Assembly: GCF_024494595.1 (NCBI RefSeq)
Contig: NZ_JANHDI010000001.1
Coordinates: forward strand, 124,001-188,000
DNA: 64,000 bases
DNA from: Halobellus rarus
GTDB taxonomy: Archaea; Halobacteriota; Halobacteria; Halobacteriales; Haloferacaceae
Direction: 5' to 3'
Positions 53,911-63,045 of the stretch are shown here, piece after piece. Both the position numbers and the translations under genes were made by a program. The notes below the pieces were generated by a model, which worked only from the letters and a program-made list of their open reading frames with translations, was not told the origin of the DNA and did not search any database. The first letter of the stretch is position 1; each line of letters starts with the position of its first letter.

Positions 53911-55116
53911 ATGGAAGAGGACTTCCTGCTCCTCAACCCCGGTCCGGTGCCCATCACCGACGAGGTGTCGGCGGCGATGGACGAGCCGATGGTCTCGCAC
54001 CGGTCCGCGGCGTTCGAGGCGGTCTACGAGCGTGCACAGGACGGTCTCGACTACATCTTCGAGCAGTCGACGCTCGACGGGTCCTCGACGGCGACCGAGG
54101 GAGGCGGCACCTCGCTGCTTCTCAACGGGACCGCCTCGATGGGGATGGAGGCGGCCGTCGCCAACCTCGTGGGAGACGGCGGCCACGTCGTCGCGCTCGT
54201 CAACGGGAAGTTCGGCCGCCGCTTCGCGCGGATCGCCGAGCGCTACGCCGACGTCACGCGCGTCGAGGTCCCGTGGGGGGAATCGATCCCCCTCGAAGAC
54301 GTCCGCGCCGTGGTGACCGAGGAGACCGACGTGGTGACGATGGTCCACAACGAGACCAGCACGGGGCTCTTGAACCCCGTCGCCGGCGTGGGCGAGATCG
54401 CCGCGGAGTGCGACGCCCGATTCGTCGTCGACGGCGTCACCTCCATCGGCGGCGACGTCTTCGAACTCGACGCGTGGAACGTCGACATCGCGGTCACAGA
54501 TTCCCAGAAGGCGCTCGCGGCCCCGCCGGGCATCAGCGCGATGTACGTCACCGAAGAGGTGAAAGACGACCTGGAGGGCGAGTCGGCGCCGTTCTACGAG
54601 GACCTGGAGTGGCACCTTCGAAAATCGGAGTCCCATCAGACGCCCTTCACCAGCGCCGTGCCGCTGTTCCGCGCGATGGCGGTCGCCGTCGAGGACATCG
54701 CCGAGGAGACGATGCCGACCCGGATCGCCAGACACCGACGGCAGGCCGCGGCGTTCCGCGCCGGCTTCACCGCGATGGGACTCGACCTCTTCGCCGATGC
54801 GACGGGCGAGACGGATCTCTCGAACACCGTCACGTCAGTGTCGCTGCCGGACGCCGTCTCGGGCGACGACGCCGACGAGTTCTTCGACGGGGTCGACGCA
54901 CGCAACGTCGGTATCTCCGGCGGACAGGGCCACCTCGGCGGGACGATCTTCCGCGTGAGCAACATGGGCGGCCTCCCGGACGAGGCCATCCTCCGGGGCG
55001 TCCGGACCGTCGGCGAGGCGATGGACGACGCGGGCGTCGACGTCGACGTCGCGTCCGGCATCGCGGCCGCCGAGGGCGAACTCGACGTGACCGAGGCGGC
55101 CTCCGCGGACGACTGA
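53911..55116 (+). CDS. Class V aminotransferase (alanine-glyoxylate / serine-pyruvate type)
   Basis: PLP enzyme of the class V family. The 401 residues begin LLLNPGPVPITDEVSAAM, with NETSTGLLNPV and FVVDGVTSIGGD (cofactor binding) and the PLP lysine in VTDSQKALAAPPG (Lys200). The C-terminal RVSNMGG is the substrate-binding part. Likely alanine-glyoxylate or serine-pyruvate transaminase, but phosphoserine aminotransferase-like roles cannot be excluded. ATG 53911. It is convergent with the DUF1405 gene, with a 12-bp perfect hairpin between. Confidence 0.9.
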   Translation: MEEDFLLLNPGPVPITDEVSAAMDEPMVSHRSAAFEAVYERAQDGLDYIFEQSTLDGSSTATEGGGTSLLLNGTASMGMEAAVANLVGDGGHVVALVNGKFGRRFARIAERYADVTRVEVPWGESIPLEDVRAVVTEETDVVTMVHNETSTGLLNPVAGVGEIAAECDARFVVDGVTSIGGDVFELDAWNVDIAVTDSQKALAAPPGISAMYVTEEVKDDLEGESAPFYEDLEWHLRKSESHQTPFTSAVPLFRAMAVAVEDIAEETMPTRIARHRRQAAAFRAGFTAMGLDLFADATGETDLSNTVTSVSLPDAVSGDDADEFFDGVDARNVGISGGQGHLGGTIFRVSNMGGLPDEAILRGVRTVGEAMDDAGVDVDVASGIAAAEGELDVTEAASADD

Positions 55117-55138
55117 CACGGACTGTTGGAGTCTCTTT

Positions 55139-55167
55139 CCGGTGATCGCGGGGGTCGCGATCACCGG
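55139..55167. terminator. Perfect 12-bp hairpin between convergent genes
   Basis: CCGGTGATCGCG (55139-55150) pairs perfectly with CGCGATCACCGG (55156-55167), leaving a 5-base loop. It lies 22 bases after the aminotransferase stop and in front of the end of the convergent DUF1405 gene, so it could stop both transcripts. No T-run flanks it. Confidence 0.5.
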
Positions 55168-55216
55168 GACACAGGAACGACAGCCCTTCTGACCCGACGT
55201 CGGCCTCGACGCGGGG

Positions 55217-55897
55217 TCACTCGTCTCCGCCGACGGTCTCGGCCTCTAATCGGTGGATTCGAATCGCGAGTGCGAGAAACGTTGCGAGTATCGTCAGACC
55301 GACAGCCGCGGCTGCGGTAACGTCGTGTGCGCGGGTGCCGTGGTCGGCAATGACGAAATTCGGCCCGAAGTACGTGTGATGGTAGTCTCCGACGATGGGG
55401 AGAAAGTAATCGACCACGTCGTTGAAGCCGAACCAGGCGGTGGCGATGCCGACGGCCGGGACGGTGAACTCGGCGTACCGGTAGATCACGAACGCCTGTA
55501 ACCCCATCCCGAGGTGACTGACGAACAAGAACCAGAGGTAGGGATCGCCGGTTGCGAGGACGTCGTTGATCGTGAGTTGGACGACGACCACCCAGAGGCC
55601 GTACTTTAGATTTCCGACAAAAGCCAGCGCGTGAATCCAATCGCGGTCCCGCCCGAGCCTCCACGACGCGAGGCTCGCGGCCATAAGTAACGTCGCCAGC
55701 GGACTGTCGGGCACGACGGGCCACATCACGAGTGGAGTGTTCTGGAGCTGAAACCGGTAGTACCAGAAGCCGAACGCGGTGCCCGCGAGATTGATGGCGA
55801 TCACCACCCAGGCGAGACGGAGTGTCACCGTCTCGAGCCGGTCGGGTAACGGAGCGAGATACGCCGGGAGGTCGTCTGCGGAGGGACGCAACGCCAT
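55217..55897 (-). CDS. DUF1405 family membrane protein
   Basis: The 226-residue protein has six hydrophobic segments (about 27-48, 62-76, 90-108, 123-140, 148-165 and 195-213) and the conserved motifs AGTAFGFWYYRFQL and PDSPLATLLMAASL, matching the DUF1405 family known from Bacillus and haloarchaea. No function is assigned. I start at ATG 55895-55897 (MALRPSADDLPAYL), not at 55951. It is divergent from metY. Confidence 0.85.
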   Translation of the reverse strand: MALRPSADDLPAYLAPLPDRLETVTLRLAWVVIAINLAGTAFGFWYYRFQLQNTPLVMWPVVPDSPLATLLMAASLASWRLGRDRDWIHALAFVGNLKYGLWVVVVQLTINDVLATGDPYLWFLFVSHLGMGLQAFVIYRYAEFTVPAVGIATAWFGFNDVVDYFLPIVGDYHHTYFGPNFVIADHGTRAHDVTAAAAVGLTILATFLALAIRIHRLEAETVGGDE

Positions 55898-56204
55898 AGT
55901 GGATACTGTCTCGACGTCAGCGGTATAGGTATTTGTCGGAGGCGCGCCCACCGGATCGAGTTACCACGGTCTGTGGGGTGACGATGCAGCGCTTTCGATT
56001 CACCGTGCGGCGCGGAACGTCTTTCGACCCCCACGTCTCACAATGAAAAAGGCCTCCGGGCCTGTTTTGCGTGGTCTACCCGTCGAATTCGACTTCCCTA
56101 GCCCCCTTTCCGACCGAGCCGCGGCGGAAGAAAGAGCTTCACTGCCGCCACGGCCGTAACCGCTGGTTATAAGTCCACGAACGAATATGCATATAACACA
56201 TAGT
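55898..56204. other. Intergenic region between DUF1405 and metY genes
   Basis: A 307-base divergent promoter region with no gene. At 56050-56063 a short hairpin (AGGCC TCCG GGCCT) is followed by GTTTT, a weak terminator-like site. Near the metY end there are TATA candidates at 56166-56172 and 56189-56196. I see no open frame with domain content. Confidence 0.55.
56166..56172 (+). promoter_or_regulatory. TATA-like element of metY
   Basis: TTATAAG is centred about 36 bases before ATG 56205, so transcription would start about 9 bases before the start codon. A second AT-rich site, ATATAAC at 56191-56197, is too close to be the main TATA box. Confidence 0.45.
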
Positions 56205-57545
56205 ATGGTCGATGGGTTCCACACCCGGAGTCTGCACGCCGGTCAGGAGCCGGACGAGGCGATGGGCGCTCGCGCGCCGCCGATCTATCAGACCACTTCC
56301 TACGCCTTCGAGGACGCCGACCACGCCGCGGACCTGTACGCGCTCACGGCCGACGGCGACGTCTACTCGCGGATCTCGAACCCGACGACGCGGATTTTAG
56401 AGGACCGGCTCGCGGCGCTGGAGGGCGGCGTCGCCGCGGTCGCGACCGCCTCGGGGATGGCCGCCTTGGACTCGACGACGAGCATCCTCGCCAGCGCCGG
56501 CGACAACGTCGTCGCGAGCGCGGACATGTACGGCGGCACCGCGACGTACCTCACGAAGATGGCGACGCGCCGCGGCGTCGACGTCCGGGTCGTTGACACC
56601 CTCGATTACGAAGCCTACGCCGAGGAAATCGACGCGGACACCGCCTTCGTCCACGTCGAGACCATCGCCAACCCGTCGCTGAAGACGCCCGACTTCGAGC
56701 GCCTCGCGGACGTCGCCCACGCGAACGCCGCGCCGCTCGTCGTCGACAACACGTTCGCGACGCCGTACCTCTGTCGGCCGATCGAACGCGGCGCGGACGT
56801 CGTCTGGGAGTCGACGACGAAGTGGATCCACGGGTCGGGCACGACCATCGGCGGCATCCTCGTCGACGGCGGCACGTTCCCCTGGGAACACGCCGACTAC
56901 GACGAGCTTTCCGGGGAGAACCCCGCGTTCGGCGTCGACTTCGTCGAGCGCTACGGCGACGCCGCGTTCGCGAACGCCGTCCGCCAGCGCGCGCTGCGGA
57001 CGCTCGGAAACCAGCAGTCGCCCTTCGACGCCTGGCAGACGATCCAGGGGCTCGAAACCCTGCCGCTCCGGATGGCCCGCCACTGCGAGAACGCCCGCGC
57101 GGTCGCTGAATTCCTCCGCGACCACGCGGACGTCGCCTGGGTGTCGTATCCGGGCTTCGAGTCGCATCCGACGCACGAGAACGCGCGGCGGTACCTGGGA
57201 TCGAGCGAGTCCAAGGAGTTCGGCGGAATGGTCACTTTCGGCCTCGCGGCCGGGTTCGAGGCGGCCAAGCGGACCTGCGAGGAGACCGAACTCGCCTCCT
57301 TCCTCGCGAACATCGGCGACGCGAAGACGCTCGTGATCCACCCGGCGTCGACCACTCACGCTCAGCTCTCGGAGGAGGAACAGCGGGCCGCGGGGCTCTC
57401 GCCCGAGATGCTCCGGCTCTCGGTCGGCATCGAGGACGCCGCCGACGTGATCGCCGACCTGGATCGGGCGATCCGCGCGGCGACCCGAGACGGTTCGGGG
57501 GCGGACGACGGACGCGAGAACGGAGCAGTGGAGGGCGAGCGATGA
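56205..57545 (+). CDS. metY: O-acetylhomoserine aminocarboxypropyltransferase (sulfhydrylase), paralogue 1
   Basis: PLP enzyme of the Cys/Met metabolism family, making homocysteine from O-acetylhomoserine and sulfide. The 446 residues have [24 protein letters not shown] (83-87), the PLP lysine Lys206 in [12 protein letters not shown] and [11 protein letters not shown] near the end. The C-terminus is extended by an acidic tail. It overlaps the metX start (ATGA), a classic metYX arrangement. Cystathionine gamma-synthase activity cannot be excluded. Confidence 0.9.
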   Translation: MVDGFHTRSLHAGQEPDEAMGARAPPIYQTTSYAFEDADHAADLYALTADGDVYSRISNPTTRILEDRLAALEGGVAAVATASGMAALDSTTSILASAGDNVVASADMYGGTATYLTKMATRRGVDVRVVDTLDYEAYAEEIDADTAFVHVETIANPSLKTPDFERLADVAHANAAPLVVDNTFATPYLCRPIERGADVVWESTTKWIHGSGTTIGGILVDGGTFPWEHADYDELSGENPAFGVDFVERYGDAAFANAVRQRALRTLGNQQSPFDAWQTIQGLETLPLRMARHCENARAVAEFLRDHADVAWVSYPGFESHPTHENARRYLGSSESKEFGGMVTFGLAAGFEAAKRTCEETELASFLANIGDAKTLVIHPASTTHAQLSEEEQRAAGLSPEMLRLSVGIEDAADVIADLDRAIRAATRDGSGADDGRENGAVEGER

Positions 57546-58747
57546 AAACCGAAAGCGGCACCGTCGACCTCGGTCGGTTCGACTTCGCCTCCGGCGACGA
57601 GATCGAGAACCTCCAAGTCGCCTACGAGTCCTACGGCGAGTTCGACGGCGATAACGCAGTTTTGGTCTGTCACGCCCTCACCGGCAGTCAGAACGTCGCC
57701 GGCTACGGTTCCGAGACCACCGGACAGGCGCGCGCCTGGTGGAACGACATCGTCGGGCCCGGGAAGGCCATCGACACCAACGAGTATTACGTCGTCTGCG
57801 CCAACATTCCCGGGTCGTGTTACGGCACCTCCGGTCCCGCCTCGGAAGATCCCGAGGGCGACGTGTACGGCACGGACTTCCCGCCCGTCACCGTCGACGA
57901 CTGGACCCGCTCGCAGCGACTGCTGCTGGATCAACTCGGCGTCGGCCGCCTCCACGCCGTCGTCGGCGGCAGCGTCGGCGGGATGAACGCCCTCGACTGG
58001 GCGAAGCGCTACCCCGACGACGCCCGCTACGTCGTCTCCGTCGCCGCCGCGGCCCGCCTCGACGCGCAGTGTCTCGCCCTCGACGCCGTCGCGCGCCGGG
58101 CGATCACCGCCGATCCGAACTGGAACGGCGGCGAGTACTACGGGAGCGACGAGCGACCCACGGACGGCCTCGCGATCGCTCGACAGATCGGCCACATAAT
58201 GTACCTCTCAAAATCGTCGATGGAGCAGAAGTTCGGCCGCCGCGCGGCCGGCCGCGACGCCCGGCGGGACTCGTTCCCGTCGGACCCGGCGGCGGCGTTC
58301 TTCCCGTACCGCGACGTGGAGTCGTATCTCGACTACCAGGCCGAGAAGTTCGTCGATCGCTTCGACGCCAACTCGTATCTGTATCTCACCCGCGCGATGG
58401 ACGACTACGACCTCGCGGAGGGCTACGAGGACGACGCCCGCGCCCTCGCGGCCTTCGAGGGCGAGGCGCTGTTGCTCTCGTTCACGGGGGATTGGCACTT
58501 CACCACCGAGCAGTCCGAGACGGTCGCGGCCGCGTTCCGCGAGAACGACGTCCCGGTCGCCCACCACGTCATCGAGTCCGACCACGGCCACGACGCGTTC
58601 CTCGTCGAACCCGAGAAGGTCGGGCCGCCGCTGCGGGACTTCCTCGACGCCGGCGTCGAGGGGCGGGCCGTCCACGACACCGACGAACCCGACCCCGACA
58701 CCGGGAACGACTTCGCGCCCGTGCACGCTTCGCTGTTCAGTCAGTGA
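57542..58747 (+). CDS. metX: Homoserine O-acetyltransferase
   Basis: Alpha/beta hydrolase-fold acyltransferase that activates homoserine for methionine synthesis. The 401 residues contain the nucleophile elbow [12 protein letters not shown] (Ser near 144), [14 protein letters not shown] near 43, and the C-terminal His/Asp in [12 protein letters not shown]. Its start overlaps the metY stop by four bases, so they are translationally coupled. Acyl specificity (acetyl against succinyl) is not visible, but archaeal members are acetyltransferases. Confidence 0.94.
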   Translation: MKTESGTVDLGRFDFASGDEIENLQVAYESYGEFDGDNAVLVCHALTGSQNVAGYGSETTGQARAWWNDIVGPGKAIDTNEYYVVCANIPGSCYGTSGPASEDPEGDVYGTDFPPVTVDDWTRSQRLLLDQLGVGRLHAVVGGSVGGMNALDWAKRYPDDARYVVSVAAAARLDAQCLALDAVARRAITADPNWNGGEYYGSDERPTDGLAIARQIGHIMYLSKSSMEQKFGRRAAGRDARRDSFPSDPAAAFFPYRDVESYLDYQAEKFVDRFDANSYLYLTRAMDDYDLAEGYEDDARALAAFEGEALLLSFTGDWHFTTEQSETVAAAFRENDVPVAHHVIESDHGHDAFLVEPEKVGPPLRDFLDAGVEGRAVHDTDEPDPDTGNDFAPVHASLFSQ

Positions 58748-58826
58748 GTCGCGTCTCCCTTCGTCGACGACCCTGGTTCGACGTCGAACCCGAACGCACT
58801 TTTCGGTCCGCCCCGTCGTCGGAGGT

Positions 58827-59198
58827 ATGTCTCCGTCGGAGTTTCTGACTCGCCTCGTCGGCCTGCTCGTCGCCGTCGCGGGCGGCGTGCTCGCGTGGGG
58901 CGGTTTCCTGGTCCCGGTGGCCGGCGCGCGCGGCGTCGATCTGCTCGCGCGCGGTGCCGTCGCGGACATCGTCGTCGCCGGTGGGTTCGCGGGCATCGCG
59001 TTCGTCGCGGCCGGGGTCGCGGTGCTGATCGACCGCGGCCGTGCGCTCGCCGTTTCGGTCGGCGGCGTCGTCCTCGTCGCGGCCGTCGTCCTCCTCGTGG
59101 TCGGCACCGATTCGACGACGAGCGTGCTCGGCGTGGGCGTCGTCGCGCTTGGACTGCTGTTCGCCGGGGCGTCGCCCGGCGGCCGTTCGACGGCCTGA
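58827..59198 (+). CDS. Small membrane protein with four helices, function unknown
   Basis: The 123-residue protein has four Val/Ala/Gly-rich hydrophobic segments (about 9-31, 43-65, 71-92 and 97-112) and one polar loop with RGRA. It is predicted to be an integral membrane protein. No motif is recognised. It separates metX from the second metY paralogue in the same direction, so it may be part of a longer transcript. Confidence 0.75.
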   Translation: MSPSEFLTRLVGLLVAVAGGVLAWGGFLVPVAGARGVDLLARGAVADIVVAGGFAGIAFVAAGVAVLIDRGRALAVSVGGVVLVAAVVLLVVGTDSTTSVLGVGVVALGLLFAGASPGGRSTA

Positions 59199-59320
59199 GC
59201 GGCGGCTGCCCTTTCATTTCGGTCAGGACCCGACCGACCGCGTCGGGACCTGTCGTCGCAGATACCGGCGGAAATTGCACACGTCACGGCGGTTAGGATG
59301 TCCCTCGAAAAAGGAGCAGT

Positions 59321-60619
59321 ATGGCAGACGAAAGCGAAAAGCCGCTCGGATTCGGAACCCGCAGTCTCCACGCTGGGCAGGAACCGGATCCGGCCACCGG
59401 AGCGCGCGCACCGCCGATCTATCAGACGACCTCCTACGTCTTCGACGACGCCGAGGACGCCGCGGGGCAGTTCGCCCTGGAGAAAGAGGGGTTCATCTAC
59501 AGCCGACTGATGAACCCGACGGTCGCGACGCTGCAGGAGCGCCTCGCGTCGCTGGAGGGCGGTATCGGCGCGGCCGCGACGTCCTCGGGGATGGCCGCGC
59601 TCGACCTCGCGACGTTCCTCCTGGCCTCCGCCGGCGACAACATCGTCACGGCGTCGTCGCTGTACGGCGGCACCTACACGTACTTCACGCACACCGTCGA
59701 GCGCCGCGGCATCACGACGAAGTTCGTCGACACGCTCGATTACGACGCCTACGAGGAGGCCATCGACGAGGACACCGCCTACGTCCACCTCGAGACGATC
59801 GGCAACCCGGCGCTCGTCACCCCCGACATCGAGCGGATCGCCGACATCGCCCACGACCACGACGTCCCCTTGCTCGTCGACAACACGTTCGCGACGCCGT
59901 ATCTCTGCCGGCCGATCGAGCACGGCGCGGACCTGGTGTGGAACTCCACGACCAAGTGGATCCACGGCGCGGGCACGACCGTCGGGGGGATCCTCGTCGA
60001 CGGCGGGTCGTTCCCCTGGGGCGAGAACGCCGAGAAGTACCCCGAGATCGGTGCCTCGAACCCCGCCTACCACGGCGTCAACTTCGCCGAGCGCTTCGGC
60101 GACGCGGCGTTCACCTACGCCGCCATCGCCCGCGGTCTGCGCGATCTCGGCAACGCCCAGTCGCCGTTCGACGCGTGGAACACCATCGAGAAACTGGAAT
60201 CGCTTCCGATGCGGATGGAGCGCCACTGCGAGAACGCGCTGGTAGTCGCGGAGTTCCTCGAAGACCACGAGGCGGTCTCGTGGGTCAACTACCCCGGACT
60301 GGAGAGCCACGAGACCCACGAGGAGGCCTCTGAGTACCTCGAAGGCGGCTACGGCGGGATGATCACCTTCGGCCTCGAAGCCGGCTACGACGCCGCTCGC
60401 GACACCGTCGACAACGTCGAACTCGCCTCGCTGCTCGCGAACGTCGGCGACGCGAAGACGCTCGTGATCCACCCGGCGTCGACGACGCACCAGCAGCTGA
60501 CCGAGGAGGAACAGCAGGCGGCGGGCGTGACGCCCGATATGGTCCGACTGTCGGTCGGCATCGAGGACGTCGGCGACATCGTCGCCGATCTGGAGCAGGC
60601 GATCGAGTCGGCGACGTAG
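59321..60619 (+). CDS. O-acetylhomoserine sulfhydrylase family, paralogue 2
   Basis: A 432-residue PLP enzyme closely related to metY (very similar blocks: [46 protein letters not shown] with the PLP Lys near 212, and [15 protein letters not shown]). It lacks the acidic C-terminal tail of paralogue 1. The substrate pocket may differ, for example cystathionine gamma-synthase, so the gene symbol is left open. It lies 2.6 kb after the metYX pair, showing a duplication in one locus. Confidence 0.88.
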   Translation: MADESEKPLGFGTRSLHAGQEPDPATGARAPPIYQTTSYVFDDAEDAAGQFALEKEGFIYSRLMNPTVATLQERLASLEGGIGAAATSSGMAALDLATFLLASAGDNIVTASSLYGGTYTYFTHTVERRGITTKFVDTLDYDAYEEAIDEDTAYVHLETIGNPALVTPDIERIADIAHDHDVPLLVDNTFATPYLCRPIEHGADLVWNSTTKWIHGAGTTVGGILVDGGSFPWGENAEKYPEIGASNPAYHGVNFAERFGDAAFTYAAIARGLRDLGNAQSPFDAWNTIEKLESLPMRMERHCENALVVAEFLEDHEAVSWVNYPGLESHETHEEASEYLEGGYGGMITFGLEAGYDAARDTVDNVELASLLANVGDAKTLVIHPASTTHQQLTEEEQQAAGVTPDMVRLSVGIEDVGDIVADLEQAIESAT

Positions 60620-60849
60620 CAGGGCGATATGCCGACGACGTAGCCAGGCGAAATGGATCGGCGACGGACGGAGGGCAAATCGAACGGAGCGACACCGTTC
60701 TCCGATTCGGTAACGTCTGCAGACGGCCGAACGTGTTCCCGATCGTGTCGCCGGTCGGGCACGAACCGGACAGTTTTTTGAGATTAACCCGGCGACGGAG
60801 GCGAACTGAACAGCAAAGTCTAATGGGATGGCATACAAATATCCTGCTG

Positions 60850-61239
60850 ATGCCTACCGTAGAATACCTCAATTACGAAGTGCTGGACGACCAGGGCTGG
60901 AATATGGACGACGACGACCTCTTCGAGCAGGCCGCTGACGCCGGGCTGGACGACGAGGACTACGGTTCCATTGAAGTCAATGAGGGCGAGTACATCCTCG
61001 AAGCCGCCGAGGCACAGGGCTACGACTGGCCCTTCTCGTGCCGCGCCGGTGCCTGTGCGAACTGCGCGGCGATCCTCACGGAGGGCGAGATCGATATGGA
61101 TATGCAGCAGATCCTCTCCGACGAGGAAGTCGAAGAGAAGAACGTCCGCCTGACCTGCATCGGCTCGCCGGCGGCCGACGAGGTGCAGATCGTCTACAAC
61201 GCGAAACACCTGGATTACCTCCAGAACCGCGTCATCTGA
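60850..61239 (+). CDS. fdx: Halophilic 2Fe-2S ferredoxin
   Basis: Plant-type ferredoxin of the haloarchaeal kind, the electron carrier of 2-oxoacid:ferredoxin oxidoreductases. The 129 residues include the acidic N-terminal insertion ([21 protein letters not shown]), which is the halophile-specific domain, and the four cluster Cys (C64, C69, C72 and C103 in CRAGACANC and LTCIGS). Length matches the Halobacterium and Haloarcula proteins. Of two possible starts, ATG 60850 ([10 protein letters not shown]) matches the known N-terminus. Confidence 0.97.
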   Translation: MPTVEYLNYEVLDDQGWNMDDDDLFEQAADAGLDDEDYGSIEVNEGEYILEAAEAQGYDWPFSCRAGACANCAAILTEGEIDMDMQQILSDEEVEEKNVRLTCIGSPAADEVQIVYNAKHLDYLQNRVI

Positions 61240-61559
61240 GCCTGATCCCAGGCAGCCCACTCCCCCGACTGCGGTGGTCGGCGGCCGCAACATCTCGGAG
61301 ATGCGCTCGCGCCTCTCCGCTTCTCTGCGAACTCGTGCAGCGTCGCGCCGACGTTGGCTTTCACGACTACCGGCAGTCCCCGGCTAACTCCCGCCTTCTT
61401 TGACGCTTCTCGTGACGCCGTCCGCTCGTGGCGACGCCTCCGACCACCCGATTCGGCTACGGTTTCTCTGCTGAGGAGGAGGGGCGTATTCGACGACTGC
61501 GGCGAGGCAGTCACTGGGCGACAAAGCAGTCACTGGGCGACGAAGCGAGTGCTAACCGT
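61240..61559. other. Intergenic region after ferredoxin
   Basis: A 320-base stretch with no gene supported. It includes a tandem pair of a 19-base sequence, GCAGTCACTGGGCGACRAA, at 61506-61524 and 61525-61543 (one base different). The rest is GC-rich and without a promoter-like element that I can identify; the downstream gene is on the opposite strand. Confidence 0.55.
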
Positions 61560-61763
61560 TCACAGCGATTCGACGTCCTCGCTCGTCACCACGCGGTCGT
61601 CGGGGAGCCGCGCGATGCAGTCGTGACACAGGAAGAACTCCCCGCCGTCGTCGAGTTCGAGCGTCATCCCGCCGCTCGATTCGGTCTCGAACGACCAGAA
61701 GTCGCCGATGCCGCCGGCGATCCGCACGGATCGACCGCAGCCGTCGCAGGGCTCACTCGTCAT
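61560..61763 (-). CDS. Small zinc-ribbon-like protein
   Basis: The 67-residue protein has two CxxC pairs: C6xxC9 (PCDGCGRSV) and C47xxC50 (FLCHDCIARL), an arrangement of a small zinc ribbon. The middle is a beta-rich region (GDFWSFETESSGGMTLEL). Such single-domain zinc proteins are common in haloarchaea and are often of unknown function. ATG 61761-61763 is used. It is convergent with the intergenic region after ferredoxin. Confidence 0.8.
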   Translation of the reverse strand: MTSEPCDGCGRSVRIAGGIGDFWSFETESSGGMTLELDDGGEFFLCHDCIARLPDDRVVTSEDVESL

Positions 61764-61862
61764 ACCCGATCGACGCGGTCGAGCGTGAAACCACCTGCGA
61801 GACACGTCCGATATATTAGGTATCGGTAACTTCTACTGGCAGTCCGACGAACTGATGGCTGA

Positions 61863-61997
61863 ATGACCACTCTCGTGCGGGAGCCCGGCGGCCGCAACTG
61901 CGTCGGCGAGTCGTCGCGGACCGTGGCGCTGCCCGATCCGGACGACGAGACCGCGACGCCCGAGGCGGATCCGAGGGATCCCGACTCGACCCGATGA
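61863..61997 (+). CDS. Possible 44-residue protein coupled to the YkgJ gene
   Basis: A short reading frame from ATG 61863 to TGA 61995-61997 whose stop overlaps the start of the next gene (ATGA). The product is hydrophilic with one Cys and a repetitive Asp/Pro part (PDPDDETATPEADPRDPD). Overlap of this kind suggests a real leader gene, but composition is weak evidence; it could be random. Confidence 0.35.
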   Translation: MTTLVREPGGRNCVGESSRTVALPDPDDETATPEADPRDPDSTR

Positions 61998-62965
61998 AAC
62001 TGAACTGCGAGGGTTGCGCCGGCTGTTGTCTCGACTGGCGGCCGCTCGCCTCGACGCCGTCGAACCACGAGCGCCGCGGTCCCGGCGAGCCGCTCGACGA
62101 CGCGTACAACCTCGTGCCGCTGACGCGCGACGAGGTGGCGCGGTTCGTCGAGCGCGGCTTCGGCGATGCCCTGACGCCGCGGCTCTGGCGCGTCGACGAG
62201 GAGACGCCGGGCGTCGTCGTCGACGGCGTTCGTCTCGCTGCCGTCGGCGGCCGCCCCGTCTTCTTCGTCGGGTTGCGGAACGCGCCGAAGCCGGTCGCGC
62301 CGTTCGACACCGACCGACGGTGGCTGAGAACCTGCGTCTTCCTCGATCCGGAGACGCTCCAGTGCCGGATCCACGACGCCGACACCTACCCCGGTGAGTG
62401 CGGGGCGTACCCCAGCTACAACCTCGACCTCGGGGTCGGAACCGAGTGCGAGCGCGTCGAAGCCGAGCACGGAGGCGAACGGCTCCTCGACGACGACCCC
62501 GGGGAGTACGAGGGACCGCTGCTCGGCCCGCAGGCGCTCGGCGCGAAGCTGTTCGGCTATCCCGATCCCGACGAGCTCGCGGGCGCCGTCGAACGGATGC
62601 GTGAGGGAGCTCTCCGAGAGACCGACAGAGCCGCCTTCGTCGGCGTGGCCGCCGGGTCGCGGCCGGGGACGCTCGACGTCGACGACGAGCGGGCGGCCGC
62701 GGGGACGGCCGACGTGCTCGACGCCGACTCGTGGGTCGGACGCGCGATCGACGAGTGGGAGGCTGCGGCCGATGGGGAGGCCGACAACACCGGCGATGAC
62801 GCTGCTGGCGTTGGCAACGACGACACTGCTGCTATCGACGGCGACGAAACGACGACCGACGCGATCGGGTCGCGCGCACCCGACGCTCCGACCGGAGACG
62901 AGATCGAAGTCGCTCGCGGCGCGCCGGAGACGCCCGGTTGGGACGCCGTCGACGACGCCGAGTGA
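61994..62965 (+). CDS. YkgJ-family Cys-cluster protein with a long acidic tail
   Basis: The 323-residue protein begins MKLNCEGCAGCCLDWR, the N-terminal Cys cluster of the YkgJ (CxxCxxCC) family, with more Cys near 117-140 (LRTCVFLDPETLQCRIHD, YPGECGAYP). These probably hold a zinc or iron-sulfur site; the family is poorly characterised. The last 80 residues are a low-complexity acidic tail (GEADNTGDDAAGVGNDDTA) absent in bacterial members. ATG 61994. Confidence 0.85.
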   Translation: MKLNCEGCAGCCLDWRPLASTPSNHERRGPGEPLDDAYNLVPLTRDEVARFVERGFGDALTPRLWRVDEETPGVVVDGVRLAAVGGRPVFFVGLRNAPKPVAPFDTDRRWLRTCVFLDPETLQCRIHDADTYPGECGAYPSYNLDLGVGTECERVEAEHGGERLLDDDPGEYEGPLLGPQALGAKLFGYPDPDELAGAVERMREGALRETDRAAFVGVAAGSRPGTLDVDDERAAAGTADVLDADSWVGRAIDEWEAAADGEADNTGDDAAGVGNDDTAAIDGDETTTDAIGSRAPDAPTGDEIEVARGAPETPGWDAVDDAE

Positions 62966-63045
62966 CGGCGCCCGCGGCGGCGGCACCGCTCGCCGTGTCT
63001 GACCGCGGCGGGAACGGTTAACAGGCCGCGGCACGACGAGTCGGT

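Noticed and set aside
61506-61543. A regulatory tandem repeat after ferredoxin
   Set aside because: Only two copies of 19 bases and no promoter near; noted in the intergenic entry, but no function is supported.
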